Below are positions 58,710 through 64,000 of a stretch of 64,000 nucleotides of DNA, one piece after another. Below the pieces are notes generated by a model. That model saw nothing but the letters and a program-made list of their open reading frames with translations, was not told the origin of the DNA and made no database searches. The stretch lies in assembly GCA_047495785.1 (NCBI GenBank), contig JBLDXI010000043.1, positions 620,001-684,000 of the forward strand, read 5' to 3'. Numbering within the stretch: the first letter of the stretch is position 1; every line of letters begins with the position of its first letter. Source of the stretch: Lepidodermella squamata. Taxonomy: Eukaryota > Gastrotricha. Made by a program: the position numbers and the translations under genes.

Positions 58710-61700
58710 ATGATGATGACGCCCCCGAAGCAGCCGCCAAAGGGTGACAACAAGCGGCAGCCGGTGTTGAAGCAGGTGACGATCCTGACCGGCGACGACG
58801 CTGCTTCGGGGAAGAGGTCGAACTTTTGCGAACTCGAGATCCAGGGCGGCGTGTCGGTGCTGAGTTTGGACTTGTTCACGCAGTACACGCACCTGACGAT
58901 CCTGCACCTGGCGAAGAACGACATTCGGATTCTGCCGAAGGAGATCGGCAACCTGGTGAACCTGGTGTACCTGGACGTGTCGCACAACCACCTGCGGGCG
59001 CTGCCGCCAGAGATCGGGGAGCTGCTGCGGCTGCGCGAACTGAACATCTCGCACAACCCGATCGTGGCGCTGCCGCACGAGATCGGGCGCCTCTACAACC
59101 TGTACAAGCTGTCGATGATGAACGTGAACATAATGAATCTGCCGCGGGACATGTCGCGGATGCCGGGCGAGCTGATGGACATGCAGTGCCAGAGCGTGCT
59201 GGCGCAGCTGCTCGACTCGATGCCGGCGAACGCGTTCAAGATCCCGCCGGCGCGGCGCATGATCAGCGTGGAGGCGCCGAACACGAAGCAGGTCTCGGCC
59301 GTGTTCACGGTCATGTGCTACAACGTGCTCTGCGACAAGTACTGCACGCGCCAGTTGTACGGCTACTGCCCGCCCTGGGCGCTCTCCTGGGACTACCGCA
59401 AGAAGCTCATCCTCGAGGAGATCAAAAAGTACTTCGCGGACATTGTGGCGCTGCAGGAGGTGGAGACGGAGCAGTTCCACAACTTCTTCAAGCCGGAGCT
59501 GGGCGCGCTCGGCTACGAGGGCGTGTTCTCCGCCAAGTCGCGCGCGCGCACCATGACCGAGAACGAACGCAAGCACGTCGACGGGTGCGCCATCTTCTGG
59601 AAAACCGAACAGTTAGTTTTTTTTCTTTTGATATCATCTACACAAGGATGTGAAGGCGAGGCAAGGGCTGGGCGGGCAAAATGCCAACTAATGTTTCAGA
59701 ATAATTGGATTTGTTTTAGGCTGTTGATCACTATCTCCTGTTATTAGTTCAAATTATTGGACATTTTCGTCTCGAAAATTTGGAGGTGCTACGCGAAGAA
59801 TTTTGCGGCAATTTATTTGCACAGCCTCATATTTCAAATTCCAGACACAGCTTATTCATCGCCATCATATTCCAATATTACAAAATAACAAGAGGCATTC
59901 CTTGTGTAATTTGATGGATGGATGGTTGATAGATAAGATGCTTATGCAGGTATTTGAGTAGAACAAGTGGCGAAAATTGCTGGCGCGAAGCCAATGCTAT
60001 TTTAATTAAATTTGAAAACTGCTCGAGTACACACATGCAAGCAACTAAAACTAGCTGCTGTTCATTTATTTTCAGTTCTCGCTCGCTCGCTCACTTGCCT
60101 AGATAGATGAGTAATTGTAGCAGGCCTTTGTTTGTTTGCGGTTTGCGGTAGGTAAGATGGAGAGAGAGATTAACGAGCATTGTTGCTGCGTGTTGTCAGC
60201 GTTTTGAATCATGAAATGCTAAAAGCTGATGATTATGAAGATGACCCAGTTAGTACAATGTGCTCAACTGTGCTCAAACCACGAAAATTTGTTAAAAATG
60301 TCAGGAAAAAATGACAGTTTCGTAAGCAAAGCCATATCGAGAAAGACTTGTTTGCTTAAAATTTGAGCATTTCAAGTGGGACATGCCACTCTCTGCTTAG
60401 TCACAGCGAAAAATAAAATGAAAATGCTTGAATGTTAAAAAAGTAGTCGGGTCAAATGGCGTATTTTATCGAATTGGTGATGCGGTGTTTCATGCGGCTT
60501 TAAGTTCGCTCTGTTTTCTGAAAAAACCAAATTATTGCAGCGTTTATTGGTGCCCTGATGTTCGAAAAAATACGGTAATTGAGGTAATTGGAAGGATCTT
60601 GAGGCAAATTTGAGCAACGTCATGATTTACAAAGAAATTATCTAAGATGTGGATGATACCTCAAGGTCAGGGGGTAAAGTTAGCCACTCTCCTTGAACAT
60701 TTGTATGTGGTTTTCGAGGGCTAAAAAACTGTGTTGTCAGTAAAAAGCTGTGATTTGCGTATGGAAAGTGTCATTGATCATTTTATCATTTCTATTTTTG
60801 ACAAAAACGGCCATCGTTGACTTGAACGAAAAAAATAATCGCTCCTAGATAAAATATGAAAATGAGCCCCCACACTGGTATTTCGCCCGCTCTAGCTTTG
60901 CCACCTTGACACCTTGACAGACGTGTGTTTTTTTAATAATTGATAATTCAATTGCTAATTGGTGTTTTTTCTGTGTGTTTTCTTGTCGTTTCAGTTTTTC
61001 ACTGCTAAATTTTAACGTTATTGAGTTTAACCAAGTGACGCAGAATTTGACGCACGCGCGCGGGCCGAACGCCGATCTGATCAACCGCGTGATGACGAAA
61101 GACAACATCGGGCTGGCGGCGCTGCTGCAAACGAAAGACCACGTGTTCCAGTACGGCGACGTGCCGCCCATCCACGCGAACCAGCCCCTCCTCGTGGCGA
61201 CGGCGCACATCCACTGGGACCCGGAGTACTGCGACGTGAAGCTCATCCAGACGATCATGCTCATGTCCGAGCTGAAGCAGATCATCGAGGCGAGCGTGAA
61301 GCAGTACCGGCCGGAGCTGACGGGCGAGGCGGTGCGCCACGACTGCAACACGATCCCGCTGATTCTGTGCGGCGACCTCAACTCGCTGCCCGACTCGGGC
61401 GTCATTTCTTTCCTGCAAAATGGCAAGATCGCGGCGAACCACTCCGACTTCAAGGAGATGGGCTACGAGGACTGTCTGCAGAAGCTGTCGACATCGCCCG
61501 AGAATGGCGAAGTGTTGGCGCACGAGTTCCGCGTGCGCTCCGCCTACGAGGAGGAGCACTCGCGGGCGACCAACTACACGGTCGACTTCAAGGGCATCAT
61601 CGACTACATCTTCTACTCGTACGACTACATGTACCTGCTCGAAGTACTGGGGCCCTTCGACTACGACTGGTTCAAGGAGCTGCGTCATCCGGCTTGCCCG

Positions 61701-61814
61701 GCCCCATACATTCCGTCGGACCACTTTCCGCTGCTGGCGCGATTCCAGATGCCGGTGCCCTACCCACGCCCGCCCTTCATGTCCGCCCGCGTCACCGGGC
61801 CCAACAACCACTGA
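58710..61814 (+). CDS. CNOT6: CNOT6/CCR4 deadenylase (LRR plus EEP nuclease)
   Basis: Two exons, 58710-59611 and 60995-61814, phase 2, intron 1383 nt; 573 aa (human CNOT6 557). It removes poly(A) tails as the catalytic CCR4 subunit of the CCR4-NOT complex in the cytoplasm. Residues 61-150 are leucine-rich repeats (LTILHLAKNDIRILPKEIG, LVYLDVSHNHLRALPPEIG) that bind the CAF1 subunit. The nuclease begins near 199 (VMCYNVLCDKYCTRQLYGYC). Glu250 in VALQEVE, Asp/Asn in CGDLNSLPDSG and the final SDHFPL form the EEP active site. VMTKDNIG and HIHWDPEYCDVKLIQT are family blocks. The start is the first of three consecutive ATGs; the frame is open a little upstream. AATAAA at 61907. Confidence 0.95.
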
Positions 61815-63239
61815 TCGGTCGGTCGATCGACTGTGAATGATGAATCTGAGCTTCTCTCTCTGTCTCTGTATTTGTGTTTGTACGTAAGGCAGGCTGCTGC
61901 TGCTGCAATAAAGATGCTTTTTTCTGTCTGTGAGGTAGTTACATTGATTTATCCAACCAACTCATCGTGCAACACCATCGAATGCCTAATTAGGAAAAAC
62001 AGCGCAAGATGAAGATTCTTAGAGATTGTGCTTTTTGCTGTCGTGACGCCACAACGTTGCCATTGCTACCGCCACCTCTCTGTTAAGTAAGTATCTATCT
62101 ATCTGCATACTACTCACGCGTGTTACCAAGTACTACTACTACTGCTATTGAATGTGTTTGAAGAAGTAAACAAGATTGTTATCTAGTGTAGTTGCTGCCG
62201 TCATCATCATCACAACGGCTGCCCACCGTTTCGTTTTTCTGCCGCCGCCGCTGCTACTGCTTACACGCGCGTCGTCTTTTTACTGTACGCCTGTACATGC
62301 ATGTAAGCTGCGTAGATTTGCGAAATTTCACTTGCAAAGTGTGTAGCGTAACTTCTTGCCACCAATACATGTGTCTCATCGTCTACCTGTAAGTCTGCCT
62401 GTCTTTTATCCACCGTATATTTGTGGCTGCTGCTGCTGCTGCTACGTACTTGTAGTTAGTGCCCTGGATTATAGTTGTCTTTGAGATATCCGCAACTTTG
62501 ATTCGCTATGTTGGGTTGTGCTCTAAACATCTTCTATCTTTAACGGGTGAGCGAGTGGTTCTCTCTCTCTCCCCTCTATCTCTGGCTGTCTCTGTGTCCT
62601 ACTTACGTGTGTTCTACTGCAACGGGCGTGCGTCGTACGTGTATTCTTTCTTTCTTTCTTCAATTCTGTCTCTCTTTCATGTGTGTCACATGTCCACTGT
62701 TCAACAAACACTGGCTGTGGAAATTATTGATGGATGATACATCGATTATGAGTATCATCTATCTATCTATCTATCTATCTGTCTGTCTGTCTATTATGAA
62801 TGAATGGCTTCAAAAGTTTAACTACGAAAAGACTGTTATCATCTACACTTGTATACTACTACTACTTGGCTACAACTACGTCTACTATCGTCTCCGTCCG
62901 TCCGTTGTCTTCTACGATATGTCGTCGTCGGTCGTCGTCGTCGTCATACGGCGACAAAAGTGAATGATGATGATGATGATAGCTGTAGAAAAAACAGCTG
63001 CTCATCCATCTACAATTAATAAAATGAGAAGGAAAGCAAACATGCTAAAAAATAAAAGCTACAACAAAATGTTAAAACGAGACGTGTTTTTTTCTCAAGT
63101 ACACATGCGCATCAACTTGATCATCGTCGAATACAATTTCCGAGTCCGAGTTGCCGCGGTCAAGACGCTGTTAACACTAACAATGAAAAATGAAACTACA
63201 ACAGCGAAAGAAAGCCAGCTCACCTATTTATAGGTAACA
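61815..63239. other. CNOT6 3'UTR and microsatellite-rich flank
   Basis: AATAAA at 61907-61912. Downstream are runs of TAC, GCT, TCTC, ATCT/GTCT and CGT triplets. Open frames here are products of simple repeats. No gene recognised. Confidence 0.55.
62756..62794. repeat. ATCT/GTCT microsatellite
   Basis: Tandem ATCT units pass into GTCT units over about 38 bp. Confidence 0.9.
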
Positions 63240-63241
63240 TA

Positions 63242-63670
63242 CCGTATTTTACGAATTGTAAGGCAGGACCCAATTATAGGGCAGAACCGGAATAAAGGGC
63301 AGATGCTAATGGTCATTTGAAATAATGAAGGGCAGAACCGTATTAATCGGCAGGGCCTTGTATGAAGTGGCTTATTACATGAGCGCCTGCTGGGTAAGTG
63401 GTTAAAGTTGGATAGGGTGTAATTTTTCGTCATTAAGCGCACTAATCGTCCTTTATCCACCTTAATCCAATTGATCAAACACTTCAAGCGTGTAGTCACA
63501 GGTGGAAGGCAGCAGCTATAGTTTTTATTCGGCGTTTTCAACTGTTAATCTAGGTACTCAACTGGTGACTGATTGGGTTCGAAAAATTCGAGTGCAGAGT
63601 CGAAATAAAGGGCAGAACTTGAACCTCGTTTAGAAAAAAAGGGCAAGGTCTTATAATTCGTAAAAAACGG
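63242..63670. mobile_element. MITE-like TIR element, 429 bp, TA flanks
   Basis: The left end CCGTATTTTACGAATTGTAA matches the complement of the right end, CCGTTTTTTACGAATTATAA, with TA on both sides (63240-63241, 63671-63672). Inside are at least five spaced copies of AAGGGCAGAAC-like sequence. No coding capacity. Confidence 0.75.
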
Positions 63671-63731
63671 TAAAGGGATGTAATAGCGTGAACAATGCGA
63701 ACGACAAAGGCAATCAAAAAAGGGCAAAAAA

Positions 63732-64000
63732 GGCTGAAATCGCAGTTTCAACCTTTGTACGTTGCGCAGCTCATCGGCATCGTGCCGAATCCGGGCGAAC
63801 CATGCATATTCGCGCTTCATTCGTTAGTGGCAACAAGCGCTACCACGTTTGCAGGCGATCCGCTGACATTTCGAATTGCCGATATTTCGCTGCCAGCCAA
63901 AACAGGCTGAAATCGCAGTTTCAACCCTTGTACGTTGCGCAGCTCATCGGCATCGTGCCGAATCCGTGCAAACCATGCACATTCGCGCTTCATTCGTTAG
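63732..64000. repeat. tandem satellite, 173-bp unit, running off the right edge
   Basis: GGCTGAAATCGCAGTTTCAA recurs at 63732 and 63905. The second, partial copy (96 bp visible) differs from the first at only about four positions. The unit length is near nucleosome size. The array continues past the window. Confidence 0.85.

Noticed and set aside
58701-59576. 291-codon minus-strand ORF opposite CNOT6 exon 1
   Set aside because: Shadow frame of codon-biased GC-rich sequence; composition is Val/His/Arg/Leu repeats with no domain.
61005-61811. 268-codon minus-strand ORF opposite CNOT6 exon 2
   Set aside because: Same reason: antisense shadow of the nuclease exon.
62547-62963. 138-codon plus-strand ORF downstream of CNOT6
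   Set aside because: Mostly translation of microsatellites (TCTC, ATCT, CGT repeats).
63260-63650. Spaced AAGGGCAGAAC repeats resembling a CRISPR array
   Set aside because: Repeats are short and variable, spacing is irregular, and the genome is animal; they are internal repeats of a MITE.

Overview
The window is nuclear DNA from an invertebrate animal. Genes are interrupted by GT-AG introns, most of them very short (about 50-65 nt). AATAAA poly(A) signals follow the stop codons, and the protein families are metazoan: aminergic GPCRs, vitamin K-dependent gamma-carboxylase, mitochondrial glutamate dehydrogenase, CNOT6, TMA16, a myosin heavy-chain rod. Two genes of motile cilia (DLEC1 and CFAP96/C4orf47) argue for an animal with motile cilia or flagella and against nematodes. 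I cannot name the species from sequence alone.

Layout. 1-7.5 kb: a tandem pair of aminergic-type GPCR genes (the first lacks its 5' exons), with a TIR transposon just 5' of the first visible exon. 7.5-12.6 kb: two minus-strand genes whose products end in C2H2 zinc fingers; the first carries a decayed non-LTR retrotransposon in its intron. 13.1-14.7 kb: a type I membrane protein with a PPxY tail. 15.5-16.4 kb: an intronless alpha/beta hydrolase. 16.7-17.8 kb: a second TIR element. 18.7-20.8 kb: a tandem cluster of four tiny single-pass membrane proteins (52-77 aa) with a shared motif. Three of them have a first coding exon of only 4 nt (ATGG) and a phase-1 intron. Two are too short to stand out as plain ORFs. 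This cluster is the best candidate here for an undescribed system. 21.9-22.9 kb: a single-pass membrane protein. 24.2-30.0 kb: a headless myosin rod gene (Ser-rich N-terminus, myosin coiled coil, no motor domain).

31.0-38.9 kb: DLEC1 (minus) and CFAP96 (plus) are head-to-head around a candidate RFX X-box, a likely co-regulated ciliary pair. 42.1-42.8 kb: a four-TM protein. 44.3-45.4 kb: TMA16. 46.0-48.9 kb: gamma-carboxylase GGCX. 50.1-52.9 kb: glutamate dehydrogenase. 53.3-54.1 kb: an IAH1-type GDSL esterase. 58.7-61.8 kb: the CNOT6 deadenylase. The gene-poor stretches at 38.9-42.1, 54.1-58.7 and 61.8-64.0 kb hold MITE-like elements, microsatellites, two hammerhead/Penelope-like hairpin motifs and the start of a 173-bp tandem satellite at the right edge.

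Most genes look independent. Functional links are visible only for the ciliary pair and, by homology, inside the GPCR pair, the zinc-finger pair and the micropeptide cluster. Exon borders were set by hand from GT/AG sites, reading phase and homology; for all complete multi-exon genes except the myosin rod the joined exons give an open frame of whole codons.
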